From contig CBFHMJ010000045.1 of the NCBI GenBank assembly GCA_965656875.1, positions 1-27,448 of the forward strand: DNA of 27,448 nucleotides, read 5' to 3'. This document shows, piece by piece, positions 1-8,846 of this stretch; within the stretch, counting starts at the first letter, position 1; each line of letters opens with the position of its first letter. The DNA is from CBFHMJ01 sp965656875. GTDB lineage: Bacteria > Pseudomonadota > Gammaproteobacteria > Enterobacterales > Alteromonadaceae. Below the pieces are notes generated by a model. The model had not been told where the DNA came from. It made no database searches and was given only the letters and a program-made list of their open reading frames with translations. A program made the position numbers and the translations under genes.

Positions 1-62
1 CTGCTACCGTGGAATATAGACTTAACACTGACCTTACCAACAGACGCTCTCTAAAAAAGTAG
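1..62 (+). other. possible 3' end of an upstream plus-strand gene
   Basis: Two plus frames are open from the window edge: frame 1 ends with TAA at 52-54 (17 codons) and frame 3 ends with TAG at 60-62. Either could be the C-terminus of a gene lying mostly outside the window, convergent with the adenosine deaminase gene. The stretch is too short to identify or to choose between the frames. Confidence 0.2.
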
Positions 63-88
63 TGTCCACTTAAAACAAGTGGGCACTT
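53..88 (-). terminator. rho-independent terminator of the adenosine deaminase gene
   Basis: An 11-bp stem (61-71 with 77-87, one G-T wobble) closes a five-base AAAAC loop. Read on the minus strand it is followed after two bases by six T residues (58-53). It lies about 50 bp past the stop codon of the minus-strand add gene, the expected place. Confidence 0.7.
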
Positions 89-137
89 AATCTAAAGTTA
101 TTCAAGATGCCGCCACCGGACGGTTACTAAATTCCTC

Positions 138-1157
138 TTATCCCAAAATCATCTCCGTCACAGCCGATTTAACATCATCAGAGGCAAAACTGGCGTTGAT
201 TGCATTGAGATTGCAACGTTGTAATTGTTCGACAGGCCAGTCAAATACTTCAACCATCTGCTGATATTCTTTGTTTAACGTTGAAAAAGAGGTTGTTCGG
301 GCATCGGTGTTGATGGAGAGTTTTACACCGTGATTTAACAGAGCATCAACCGGGTGTTGTTCGATGGTGTCGAAAACATTGCACACGATATTACAACTCG
401 GGCATACCTCCAGTAATACATTCCTTTCTTTGATAAGTTCAATGGCTTCCAAGCTTTCTATGGCGCGAACACCGTGACCAATACGCGACACATTGAGTTG
501 TTGAATCGATTCGATAACGCTGTCAGCACCTTTCGCTTCACCAGCATGAGCAATCACATTACCACCGGCTTCTGTTACGTGGCGGAAAGCGGCGAGGTGA
601 GCGTCCAGTGGATAGCGGGCTTCGTCGGCGGCTAAATCCAGAGCAACAACGCCCTGGGAGGCGTAGCGAGTGACGAGTTGTGCGGTTTGTAGACTTTGTT
701 GTGGGGAAAAATGACGGAGTGTACAGAGAATCAAGCCTGCCTGAATATGCCAGGTGCGTTGAGCGGTTTGCATCGCGTCCAGTACGATTTCGACAACCTG
801 TTCTGCTGTTAGTTGCTGTGTGAGGTGGAGCAGGGGCGCGAAGCGAAGTTCAACATATTTTACGTTGTCACGCTTGAGTTGTTGAAAGAGATCATCAACA
901 GCAAAACGCAATGCTTGCTCGGTTTGCAGTAAATCCAGCTGGCGGTGAACCTTTGCCAGAAAATCGGCAAGTTCACGGCAATCACTGGCGATATATTGCT
1001 GTTCAAATTGAGATTGAGTTATTGCAGGAAAAAACTGCCGGACAAAATCAATGCTGAGGCTGGTGTCCAGGTGAAGGTGTAGTTCTACTTTAGGAAGGCT
1101 TGCAATAGCGTCTTGAAACATACTCTTATTCAATTTCAGCGGATATTGCGATGCCAT
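138..1157 (-). CDS. add: adenosine deaminase
   Basis: Zinc-dependent deamination of adenosine (and deoxyadenosine) to inosine in the cytoplasm, for purine salvage. The metallo-dependent hydrolase motifs are all present: ELHLHLD near the N-terminus (two metal-binding His), HAGE with the catalytic Glu, GHG, and NTD near the C-terminus. The motif after the HxH is HLDTSLS rather than the usual HLDGS, and the segment after NTD reads ARTTS, so this is a side branch of the family rather than the E. coli Add type. The start is uncertain: the frame is open from a GTG at 1220, the first ATG is at 1157 (used here), and a third candidate at 1121 would place PKVELH at the usual distance from the N-terminus. 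None has a convincing ribosome binding site. It is a single gene with its own terminator. Adenine deaminase is less likely. Confidence 0.85.
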   Translation of the reverse strand: MASQYPLKLNKSMFQDAIASLPKVELHLHLDTSLSIDFVRQFFPAITQSQFEQQYIASDCRELADFLAKVHRQLDLLQTEQALRFAVDDLFQQLKRDNVKYVELRFAPLLHLTQQLTAEQVVEIVLDAMQTAQRTWHIQAGLILCTLRHFSPQQSLQTAQLVTRYASQGVVALDLAADEARYPLDAHLAAFRHVTEAGGNVIAHAGEAKGADSVIESIQQLNVSRIGHGVRAIESLEAIELIKERNVLLEVCPSCNIVCNVFDTIEQHPVDALLNHGVKLSINTDARTTSFSTLNKEYQQMVEVFDWPVEQLQRCNLNAINASFASDDVKSAVTEMILG

Positions 1158-1236
1158 TTTAGCACTTTTGTTAGAATAGCGTTCAAAAAATTTCAGCAGA
1201 CAGGTTCCGTGGGAATTCACCCCATAATCATGGTTT

Positions 1237-1265
1237 TTTACATCGTTTACGCATTAATTGTGCAA
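1237..1265 (-). promoter_or_regulatory. possible promoter of the adenosine deaminase gene
   Basis: On the minus strand TTGCAC (1265-1260) is followed after 17 bases by TGTAAA (1242-1237), a reasonable -35 and a weak -10 for sigma-70. It would start transcription near 1230, upstream of all three candidate start codons. This is inferred from hexamer match and spacing only. Confidence 0.3.
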
Positions 1266-1404
1266 TAACTCGTCGAAAGTAATAGGAAATCAGCAATATG
1301 TATTGATTTGGTATTATAAATGCTTAAATTTGTCTTATAGATGTTAAAATCAGTTCAAAGCTTTGGTTGTCAGGGGGAGTTAACCACCTGATAGCTAACA
1401 ACGT

Positions 1405-1527
1405 AGTGTTTCTGATAGGCAAACACTTGTGGCTATGTAACAATATAAGGCTTTCTGTAGCTGAATCCTCCGGTTGTGTTGTGTAATTACGAAATAGTGA
1501 TGCGTGGTCATTGAGCGTGGCTCAATG
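1405..1527 (+). promoter_or_regulatory. hairpin-rich leader upstream of the HD-GYP-like gene
   Basis: The 366-bp gap 1221-1586 has no plausible gene. It holds two perfect inverted repeats: a 7-bp pair AGTGTTT/AAACACT (1405-1411 with 1421-1427) and an 8-bp pair CATTGAGC/GCTCAATG with a three-base loop (1509-1527), ending 59 bp before the start codon. They could be operators or RNA structures in a long leader; neither has a T-run that would make a terminator. I recognise no riboswitch. Confidence 0.3.
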
Positions 1528-1586
1528 GCGTCTGTGCATAACATCAGCCTGAAATGACGTAATAAGAAAAATTAGAATAATCATTT

Positions 1587-3122
1587 ATGGCTAAAACTCT
1601 GCGACCTCATCGCCAAACCTATAAAACTGATCGGTTATCGTCGATACCGACGATGGCCAGTGCTATCTCTAAGAAGATCAGTTTGTTTAAACAGCAACAT
1701 CGTCAGCTGGTCGATGAGTCTATTGTCTTTTTCGAGAATTACGTTAAAGAATTGTCTGAAATGGCGGAGTTACGGAAACGTATCACGGCGTATGACAAAC
1801 AAATCACCATTATTCAGGACTATAAAACTGAGCACGGTAAGCTACCTCAGATCAAAGACCAGAAATCCACCGATAAATACCTGAGAACCTTGTATAACCA
1901 TCGAGACAAGTTTGCGGCACGTTATGATGAAATACGTGTTACAACGTCAAGGAAGCGTTCTCAGCGTTACGAAAGCCTGGATCATCTGGCTGATAACATG
2001 ATCGACCTGCTGGATGGTCAAAAAATCTTTTCTCAATTCCTCGGCACTATTGCGCTTTCCACGCCATTACCAGAAGAAAAAATCCGTTGTGTTCGTAATG
2101 AAAAATTCAAACCTATTTATATCGCCGGTCTGGTGGTTGCGTTGTTTGAAGAAGTACGGCGGAACTATTCCTTTAAAAACACCTATCTGGACGATTATCT
2201 GACGGATATCTTCGGCAATGATAAAACGCGATACATGGCGCAGGATGAGTCGGCTATGTCGCCAGAAACGAAGATTAAATATCGGGAAGAGGTATTAAAA
2301 CCAATCGCTAAAGCGGCATTGCTCCAGTCTATAGGGAGTTATGCGCCAGAAGTCGAAGCGATATTCCAGGGGGATCGGTATCGGATGTTGTCGCAGCAGG
2401 AGCGGGATAATCTGATTGGTTTGATGCACAAAAAATCGGTTGATTATATCAAGCTGGGTATTGGTGTGCCGGATAAGCGGTTTGATCGGCGCGAAGAGCG
2501 TGAAGAGTACGTGGCGTTCGAAACCCGCAAAATGCGTTTTATGATTTCAATTCTGGATAGTCAGAATGAACGCTGTCATGAACTGGGTGATTTACTGCGT
2601 ATTCCGATGGTGTATTCATCGTTTATGGTGTCGACCAAGCCAGACTACGATTACCGTATTATTTATAAAGCTTACGATATCATTGAAGAAGGCATTGAAA
2701 CCGGACAATACAATGATGTGTATGCTCGTTTATTTTTGCAGATGGTTGGACGGTTTCCGCTGGGCAGTGGCGTGTATTTTATTTCTAAGGAAACCGATCA
2801 TATCGAACGGGGTATTGTTTCATCTTTGTATCCTGATAGCGTTGATGAGCCTGTATGCAAACAAATTACTCGTCACCAGGTGCAGTCATTAAGCCAGACA
2901 GAAGTCATCGTGGGGCGGAACTCTAATATCTTTTATGAAGATGTTCGGATTGATTCTAAATTTGAAGATATTTACTTCCAACATCGTTATCAGGGCGAGT
3001 TTACCTGGAATGCGAATGAATTGTGGGAAGTGCAGGTGCCAGCGATAACCTTCTGGAAGAAAGATGGCACTCGAAAAGTGAATTCAATCGAGGAAGACAC
3101 CGAAGATTATTACCTGTCCTGA
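1587..3122 (+). CDS. HD-GYP-like protein with degenerate catalytic motifs
   Basis: A 511-residue soluble protein with no signal peptide or membrane segment and no close family I can name. Residues about 25-150 are helical and charged, likely coiled coil. From about 170 the order of motifs follows an HD-GYP domain: AALLQSIGS (243-251) sits where AALLHDIGK belongs, followed by a MLSQQERDNLIGLMHKK segment resembling the KLTPEE...KTHP stretch; then RIPMVYSSFMVSTKPDYDYR (338-357) resembling the ARIIAVADxYDALTSDRPYR stretch; then RFPLGSGVYF (389-398) resembling YPVGSLVRL. The metal-binding HD pair is Q247-S248 and no GYP motif remains, so if the assignment is right it is a non-catalytic relative, perhaps a c-di-GMP or protein-binding scaffold. 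The start is the first ATG; its ribosome binding site is weak. It stands alone between divergent add and the antiporter gene. Confidence 0.6.
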   Translation: MAKTLRPHRQTYKTDRLSSIPTMASAISKKISLFKQQHRQLVDESIVFFENYVKELSEMAELRKRITAYDKQITIIQDYKTEHGKLPQIKDQKSTDKYLRTLYNHRDKFAARYDEIRVTTSRKRSQRYESLDHLADNMIDLLDGQKIFSQFLGTIALSTPLPEEKIRCVRNEKFKPIYIAGLVVALFEEVRRNYSFKNTYLDDYLTDIFGNDKTRYMAQDESAMSPETKIKYREEVLKPIAKAALLQSIGSYAPEVEAIFQGDRYRMLSQQERDNLIGLMHKKSVDYIKLGIGVPDKRFDRREEREEYVAFETRKMRFMISILDSQNERCHELGDLLRIPMVYSSFMVSTKPDYDYRIIYKAYDIIEEGIETGQYNDVYARLFLQMVGRFPLGSGVYFISKETDHIERGIVSSLYPDSVDEPVCKQITRHQVQSLSQTEVIVGRNSNIFYEDVRIDSKFEDIYFQHRYQGEFTWNANELWEVQVPAITFWKKDGTRKVNSIEEDTEDYYLS

Positions 3123-3158
3123 CAGGACTTACTCTCCATTCTTTAATACTTGCTTATA

Positions 3159-3190
3159 CCGACACAGTGCTGATTTCGGCGCTTTGTCGG
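3159..3190 (+). terminator. stem-loop after the HD-GYP-like gene
   Basis: Twelve-base arms (3159-3170 with 3179-3190) pair with one mismatch and one wobble around an eight-base loop, 37 bp past the stop codon. It lacks a following T-run, so it may protect the mRNA end rather than terminate by itself. The rest of the 3123-3509 gap shows no gene. Confidence 0.35.
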
Positions 3191-3408
3191 TAAATACCTC
3201 AATCAATTATTCTCTTATCCAGTCGACAGACTTCAATAATTTCCGGATTTAAATCAGGCGTTTTCGACTTGTTTCTGGTTGTTATTTGACCTGTTCATCC
3301 TGCTTCATTTCTATCATGCGTTTTAATGTGTTTAACCCGGCTGGCTACAAGGAACAGTTGGTAAATAAAGCGCTAATATCTTCTTTATCTGATTAACAAG
3401 GAAATGTT

Positions 3409-3461
3409 TTTACAATTTTGTAAATAATACCTGGACAAATAGCTGTCGTAACGAATAATAG
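3409..3461 (+). promoter_or_regulatory. candidate promoter and operator of the antiporter gene
   Basis: TGGACA (3432-3437) matches the -35 consensus at five of six positions and is followed after 18 bases by a weak -10, TAATAG (3456-3461). Immediately upstream is a perfect 16-bp palindrome, TTTACAA-TT-TTGTAAA (3409-3424), placed where an activator or repressor dimer could bind. The regulator is unknown. Confidence 0.35.
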
Positions 3462-3509
3462 CAGTCCTGAATACGGTACGTGCTTTTTCATTAATCTGGG
3501 TGAATTTTG

Positions 3510-5369
3510 ATGAATGTGGATATCTTTCTAATCCATGCTTTTGTTTATCTGGCAGCAGGAGTACTGGCTGTTCCAATTGCTAAAAAATTGGGGTTAGGTT
3601 CAGTACTGGGTTATCTGTTAGCTGGTATTATCATTGGACCTTTTGTCCTTAATATCGCGGGAAATCAAGGAGATGTACTGCATTTTGCAGAGCTGGGTGT
3701 TGTACTTATGTTATTTTTGGTCGGTTTGGAACTCCGGCCAGAAGTGTTATGGCGATTAAAAGTACCGGCTGTATTTTTTGGTGGAAGTCAGATTGTACTG
3801 TCCACACTGGTACTTTGTGGCATGTTTTATTTTCTCGGCCTGGGGTCGCTGAGAGTGTCACTGGCATTGGGATTGATTATTTCGCTCTCGTCTACCGCAA
3901 TTGTATTACAGATATTGCAGGAGCAGGGGGAATTTAAAACCCAACTGGGTCAGAATGCATTCGCCGTTTTGTTGATGCAGGACATCAGTGTTATCCCGAT
4001 ATTAACGTTCTTACCCTTTCTGGCATCTGACGCGGTGATGAATGATGTGGTGTTGTCGAGTCATGGACTGGGTGATTTGCTGGCAGGTTTCCATCCTGTA
4101 TTGCGTATGCTGGCTGTTTTATTTTCAGTCGCGGCAATAGTGGTTTTTGGTAAATATGGCACGAGGCCGGTGTTTGATCTGGTGGTAAAAACTCGCCAGC
4201 GAGAAGTTTTCACTGCATCAGCCTTGTTAATCGTGATTGCTATCACGTTGCTAATGAATATGGTTGGCGTATCCGCAGCACTCGGCGCATTCATTGGTGG
4301 TATGGTCATTTCAGGTAGTGAATATCGTCACGAGATAGAGGCGGATATCGAACCTTTCAAAGGATTGCTCATGGGACTGTTTTTCATCAGTGTCGGGGCG
4401 TCGATTAATTTTTCTATTCTGGCGGAGTATCCATTCACTATCTTATCCCTGGTGCCTGCAATCATCCTGATTAAATACATGGTGATTTATGCGATTGCGA
4501 ATCGGGGCAAGGTAAAAGTACCGGACAATCATCGCTTTGCTATGTTGTTATCACAAGGCGGAGAATTCGCCTTTGTACTGGTTACATTCGCCGTCACCGA
4601 GCAGGTTATACCGGGCGTATTAGCGGAGAAAGTGACGCTGGCCGTGGCACTCACCATGCTGGTTAGTCCGATTGTGATCAAAGTTCATAGTTTTGTGTGC
4701 TACAAGTTGGTTAAACGCACTGAAAAGCATGAACAAAAAAATGACGATATTCATCAGCAGGGCGCGGTGATTATTGCGGGCTTTGGGCGCTTTGGACAGG
4801 TGGTATCACGGTTTTTACGTGCAAACGGTCATGATACGACGATTCTCGAACATAGTCCGGAGCAGATCGAAATGGTGCGTCGATTTGGCTTTGACGTGCA
4901 TTATGGTGATGCGAATCGGCTGGATTTGCTTAAATCAGCCGGTGCTGATGACGCAACCGCTATTGTGGTCGCGATAGATGATCTGGATAAAAGCGTTCAT
5001 CTGGTTGAGATTTGTCGTCAGTATTTTCCGCATCTTGAGATTTATGCGCGTGCCTATGACCGAAGCCATGTTTACCGATTGATGGATGCCGGTGCTAATC
5101 ATGTGATTCGCGAAACCTTCAGCGCCTCTTTGGAGTTAGCAACACAATTGTTGTCTGATTTATGCGGGTCTGCCCACCATGCCGAAATGGCCGCAAGGAT
5201 TTTCCACAAACACGATAATGAGGTCATGATGTCGTTGAAACAGGTTTGGGGGGATGATGCGAGCTATGGCGTCACGTTGCGGCAAAGTTCGCAGGATTTA
5301 GAGCAGTTATTAAAAGTTGAAACTGAAGAGCAACCGCAGGAAGTTAGTCTGGATAGCTCTTCACTGTAA
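3510..5369 (+). CDS. KefB/KefC-type K+/H+ antiporter (CPA2 family)
   Basis: An inner-membrane cation:proton antiporter of the monovalent cation:proton antiporter-2 family. In KefB and KefC this type mediates K+ efflux coupled to H+ entry and is gated by glutathione adducts to acidify the cytoplasm during electrophile stress. Residues 1 to about 395 are a hydrophobic Na_H_Exchanger domain of about a dozen helices, with the conserved stretch IEADIEPFKGLLMGLFF; then a charged linker (KRTEKHEQKNDD) and a C-terminal RCK/TrkA-N domain with the nucleotide-binding GFGRFG at 424-429 and a YGDANRLDLL stretch. The 619-residue length fits KefC. The ATG at 3510 is chosen over the TTG before it; GGTGA lies upstream. 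No KefF/KefG-like flavodoxin partner is nearby, so which subfamily it belongs to, and glutathione gating, are open. Confidence 0.85.
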   Translation: MNVDIFLIHAFVYLAAGVLAVPIAKKLGLGSVLGYLLAGIIIGPFVLNIAGNQGDVLHFAELGVVLMLFLVGLELRPEVLWRLKVPAVFFGGSQIVLSTLVLCGMFYFLGLGSLRVSLALGLIISLSSTAIVLQILQEQGEFKTQLGQNAFAVLLMQDISVIPILTFLPFLASDAVMNDVVLSSHGLGDLLAGFHPVLRMLAVLFSVAAIVVFGKYGTRPVFDLVVKTRQREVFTASALLIVIAITLLMNMVGVSAALGAFIGGMVISGSEYRHEIEADIEPFKGLLMGLFFISVGASINFSILAEYPFTILSLVPAIILIKYMVIYAIANRGKVKVPDNHRFAMLLSQGGEFAFVLVTFAVTEQVIPGVLAEKVTLAVALTMLVSPIVIKVHSFVCYKLVKRTEKHEQKNDDIHQQGAVIIAGFGRFGQVVSRFLRANGHDTTILEHSPEQIEMVRRFGFDVHYGDANRLDLLKSAGADDATAIVVAIDDLDKSVHLVEICRQYFPHLEIYARAYDRSHVYRLMDAGANHVIRETFSASLELATQLLSDLCGSAHHAEMAARIFHKHDNEVMMSLKQVWGDDASYGVTLRQSSQDLEQLLKVETEEQPQEVSLDSSSL

Positions 5370-5410
5370 TAGAGTCATTCACTGTATTAACGGTTGTTTA
5401 AAATAGACGA

Positions 5411-5434
5411 AAGGCGCTGATTTCAGCGCCTTTT
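5411..5434. terminator. bidirectional rho-independent terminator
   Basis: The perfect palindrome GGCGCTGA/TCAGCGCC (5413-5430) extends by flanking A/T pairs and is followed by TTTT on the plus strand and by TTTC on the minus strand. It lies between the convergent antiporter gene (stop 5369) and mksB (stop 5453) and can end both transcripts. Confidence 0.85.
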
Positions 5435-5452
5435 CATGTTTATCAATAGCTT

Positions 5453-8272
5453 TTATGCTGATTCGGCTTCCTGCGCCTCGTCATCATGGGGTGTTTCCAT
5501 CACTTCAATCCAGTCTTTTTCATCAACCCAGTTTTGTGTGCCTTCTTTAATCGTGCGAATTGGTACGATATAACGACAAGAAGTTTGCGGTTTTACCGAG
5601 GCAAAAATTGGGATAAATCCAAAGCCAGTCGCTGTCTCGATGATGGCTTGCTGATTTTGCGGATCGATATCAGCGGCTTCATCAATGTAGATTGGAATAC
5701 GGAAAGCACTTCTGTCTTTGTCCGTTAGCAGGTGACGAATAAACAGCATACCGCACAGTAATTTAATGGTGATCCGTGTCCCGTTCGAGCCTGCAGAATC
5801 AATCTTGTTAAAGTACTCTGTGTCGTCGTTACGATTAACGACTTTAAAGCGAACATCAAATAAGTCGGCGAGCTTCAGGCCGCCCTTATCAGCGGCGAAT
5901 TGAATGATGTAGTCTTTGGCTTCATCAAGCTGCTTATTGTCCGTTGGTGTGCCAGCGGCAAGCAGATCCAGATTGTCGCCCTGTTCGTAATTTTCTGACA
6001 TCGAAATAATTAAATCGATGTGGTCAATCAGGGTCTTACGCTCGACAACTTCGATTTTGAATTCTTTAAGGTTACTGATTTGCTGACGCCAGATACCTCG
6101 GTTGAAGTTGTACATTTCGCGTTTCAAGCGGTGTAAATCTTCTCGTAATCCTTTAATTGTTGCCGCTACCGTTGTCAGGGCAACACGAGCCTGGCGTTCA
6201 ATCGCTTCCTTTTCATTATCGATGTTGTGGTAAACAGCAATCAGGCGATCATATTTTTCAAACTCATTGTTTTCGCTTTCAAAGCGAGTGATCCCTGATT
6301 TGTAGATATGCAAATAGGTATTACGGATATTAACGTTGAAGTTTCGTAATTCCTGACAGTCTTTATTGAAATAGTGCAGGGTGTCTTCCAGGCTATCGAA
6401 ATCAATGACGACTTCAATCGGGTAAGGCACGACATTACCCGTGACAACATCCAGTTCATGATCGATGCGTTCATTTTTAATCTGACTAAGTCGTTGATAC
6501 TGACGGGCCAGTTTTTCCTGTTGCGCTGCCAACAGGTTCCGACGGTCGGCAAGTGTTGATACGGCGGCCTGAATATCACTCAGCTTTTGTTGTAACTCGT
6601 GATCTTCTTCTTCAAGCTGGGCCTGCATCGCTTGCTGTTCATCCAGCATATCCTGCATGGTGGCAAACCGTTGAAAACGTTTAATGTCTGCTTCCAGCTC
6701 TATAACGTTTTGATAGAAGGATTCTTTCTCTGCCAGTTTACCTTCCAGATCGTGAGCAACTTGCTCCATTTTTTCCAGGTCGAGCAGGGTACTTTCAAGC
6801 GCAGTGATCTGGTCTTTCAACTGAATTTTGTTTTCAGCGCCAGGCATGGAGACAGCATGAAGCTTTTTAAGCGAAATCGTCGCGCCTGGTAGTTCAGCAT
6901 GGTCTGTTTTGATCAGGTTACTGATTGCTTCAATAAAGTCAGAGAAGGTGTGTTCTTCATGAATCGTGACGTCACCATCGCGAGTGGTCGATAGTGACAG
7001 CAACTCAGGACTGAGTAATTTACTCAGTGCATCGACTTCACTGGCTGACAGATCTTCTCGCAGGCGGGAATAGACATTGTATTCCAGATTCGCCAGTTGC
7101 ATTTTCAGACGTTTTAGCTGCTGCTTTGTATCTTTAATGCGGAGTTGTATGGTGGTCAGGTTCTGGCCCTGAGCACCGGAAATTGAGCTACTGAGTTGGT
7201 CGTACTTGTTTTTAACCGCAGCCAGTTGCGCCTGAAGATTGCTTTCACTGGTTAGCTGATACTGCTGATTTAACGCGTCATATTCATTAAACCACTGATC
7301 CAACTGGAGGTTTCGGCGTTCAACGTCACGTAATTGCTGCATGTACATTTGCTGTTTTTCATCATGCAGGCTTCGCTCGCTGGTCAGTGCTTCGATCTGT
7401 GCGTTCAGTTCATTGGTTTTTTCTTGCTGATATTCTTCGAACTCAACCAGGGCTTTATCGATTTTTGGACTGTAAACCGCAATTTTGCCTTTCAGCACTG
7501 ATTGATTATGGAGTAGAGATTCCAGTTCAGCGATGCTTTCCTGTTGCTGCACAATGGCATGCAGTTCTTTACGATCCCGGTTAACCCGTTCAAAAGCGCT
7601 GTTCCAGACGTCAAAGAAATCGACATTGGCGTTAGACATATGTCGCTCAAAGACTCGCAACATAAAGCGTTTTACATCGTTCGACCCCAGTTTATGTAAA
7701 CTCAGAATTTTTCTGAAAATTTCTTTATAAACCGACGCATCAGATGCATTGTTCAACGGGATCATTTTCAAACTGATATCACTGTCGAAAGGGGTTGCTC
7801 CGCCAGTCAGCAGTGCGTTCAGTTCCGAAGACTTCAGTTCAAAAGGCTTGATATCCATTGCTTGTAAGTGGTTAAAAAGCTTGCCGTATTTAACAATACT
7901 CTGGCCTTTAGTGTAATGGCTGAGATCCAGCTCGCCGTTATAGCAGAAGTATTGATGAGCATATCCGGCGATTTTGCCCAGTCCTGCGACACCAATGACG
8001 ACTTTACCGTGAGGTAAGTCTGCTTCCAGTAAAATGTAGCTTTGATCGGTTGCGAAATAGAACTTTCGAGTTTCGTCGATTTCGTGGCCGTCCCATTCGG
8101 TCAACCGCAAATCATTGATCAGTGGAAACTGTAGCGCATTAATAACCGATGATTTACCGGTATTGTTCGGCGCACAAATGGAGGCTGAGTCATTGAGTGG
8201 GATAACGCACTTTGCATAACCGGCAGTATTTAGCAGTGCGAGTTTGGTTAGACCCCAGGTGTTATTCGTCAT
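5453..8272 (-). CDS. mksB: MksB, SMC-like ATPase subunit of the MksBEF condensin
   Basis: The ATPase arm of a MukB-like condensin, which as a dimer extrudes and organises DNA with MksE and MksF. The N-terminal head carries a Walker A variant APNNTGKS (34-41, K40). A long helical coiled-coil region runs from roughly 230 to 740, rich in Gln, Glu and Leu, with a non-coil stretch near the middle as a probable hinge. The C-terminal head has a signature-like SAGSNGTR (826-833) and the Walker B IPIYIDEAADID with D864 and E865. At 939 residues it fits MksB/JetC and is much shorter than MukB. It is the last gene of the operon; its ATG overlaps the mksE stop by 11 bp and has a strong AAGGAG nine bases upstream. 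SbcC and RecN are excluded by the neighbours and by motif details. Confidence 0.85.
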   Translation of the reverse strand: MTNNTWGLTKLALLNTAGYAKCVIPLNDSASICAPNNTGKSSVINALQFPLINDLRLTEWDGHEIDETRKFYFATDQSYILLEADLPHGKVVIGVAGLGKIAGYAHQYFCYNGELDLSHYTKGQSIVKYGKLFNHLQAMDIKPFELKSSELNALLTGGATPFDSDISLKMIPLNNASDASVYKEIFRKILSLHKLGSNDVKRFMLRVFERHMSNANVDFFDVWNSAFERVNRDRKELHAIVQQQESIAELESLLHNQSVLKGKIAVYSPKIDKALVEFEEYQQEKTNELNAQIEALTSERSLHDEKQQMYMQQLRDVERRNLQLDQWFNEYDALNQQYQLTSESNLQAQLAAVKNKYDQLSSSISGAQGQNLTTIQLRIKDTKQQLKRLKMQLANLEYNVYSRLREDLSASEVDALSKLLSPELLSLSTTRDGDVTIHEEHTFSDFIEAISNLIKTDHAELPGATISLKKLHAVSMPGAENKIQLKDQITALESTLLDLEKMEQVAHDLEGKLAEKESFYQNVIELEADIKRFQRFATMQDMLDEQQAMQAQLEEEDHELQQKLSDIQAAVSTLADRRNLLAAQQEKLARQYQRLSQIKNERIDHELDVVTGNVVPYPIEVVIDFDSLEDTLHYFNKDCQELRNFNVNIRNTYLHIYKSGITRFESENNEFEKYDRLIAVYHNIDNEKEAIERQARVALTTVAATIKGLREDLHRLKREMYNFNRGIWRQQISNLKEFKIEVVERKTLIDHIDLIISMSENYEQGDNLDLLAAGTPTDNKQLDEAKDYIIQFAADKGGLKLADLFDVRFKVVNRNDDTEYFNKIDSAGSNGTRITIKLLCGMLFIRHLLTDKDRSAFRIPIYIDEAADIDPQNQQAIIETATGFGFIPIFASVKPQTSCRYIVPIRTIKEGTQNWVDEKDWIEVMETPHDDEAQEAESA

Positions 8273-8846
8273 GGTTTAATTCTCCTTCAGGGGTATCGTC
8301 GTCACTGGTTTCCTGTGTCAGTGATTCAGTGTCCACATCGCTGAGTGCGTCCAGATAACGATAAACCGGAGACAGCAGGCGATAACCCGCGCCGTATTCT
8401 TTTGCCAGGCCAAATCGTATTAATCGTGAAAAGACTTCTTTTCGTAAGTCACTACCTGATTCAATATCAAGCTGCTCAAACAGGTGGAAATGCTCCTGAA
8501 CCAGGTGTTGTAACAATTCCAGGTCGATGTCTTTGTCAAACAATGCGTGTGTCGGGTCCATGCCCTTATTGGCCCAGAATTCGACTAAGCAGTAAATCGT
8601 CAGTGCAAAGCTGCGAGAGGTTTTTCCCATCGTGACGGTGCTGTCATCGCTGTAGATATAGAAAAAGCCGCGACTGTCACGAATAAGTTTGTGACCGAGT
8701 GATTGAAAAAGGGCGGTGTATGATGCTTCCTGCGCATCCAGTTCTTGCCATAACGGGAGATCATTTTCTGACAGGTGAAATCCCGCGATTAACTTGCGAT
8801 TTATTTCCTGCAAGTTCGGCATGGTCGATAAATCGATGTGTGTCAT
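8262..8846 (-). CDS. mksE: MksE, accessory subunit of the MksBEF condensin
   Basis: A 194-residue protein, mostly helical with winged-helix-like segments and an acidic C-terminus (DTESLTQETSDDDTPEGE). In MukBEF-like complexes the E subunit dimerises and binds the kleisin. The assignment depends on size, on position between the F and B genes, and on the stretch resembling MukE-type proteins (SLGHKLIRDSRGFFYI, then KTSRSFALTIYCLVEF). Its ATG overlaps the mksF stop as ATGA, and an AAGAAGG sequence eight bases upstream can serve as ribosome binding site, so translation is probably coupled. It is also the counterpart of JetB in Wadjet systems, but no JetD gene follows. Confidence 0.8.
   Translation of the reverse strand: MTHIDLSTMPNLQEINRKLIAGFHLSENDLPLWQELDAQEASYTALFQSLGHKLIRDSRGFFYIYSDDSTVTMGKTSRSFALTIYCLVEFWANKGMDPTHALFDKDIDLELLQHLVQEHFHLFEQLDIESGSDLRKEVFSRLIRFGLAKEYGAGYRLLSPVYRYLDALSDVDTESLTQETSDDDTPEGELNHDE

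Noticed and set aside
3409..3424. TyrR box upstream of the antiporter gene
   Set aside because: The half-sites are in the opposite order and spacing differs from TGTAAA-N6-TTTACA.
3385..3576. 63-residue minus-strand frame over the antiporter start
   Set aside because: It overlaps the promoter and first codons of a certain gene and resembles no family.
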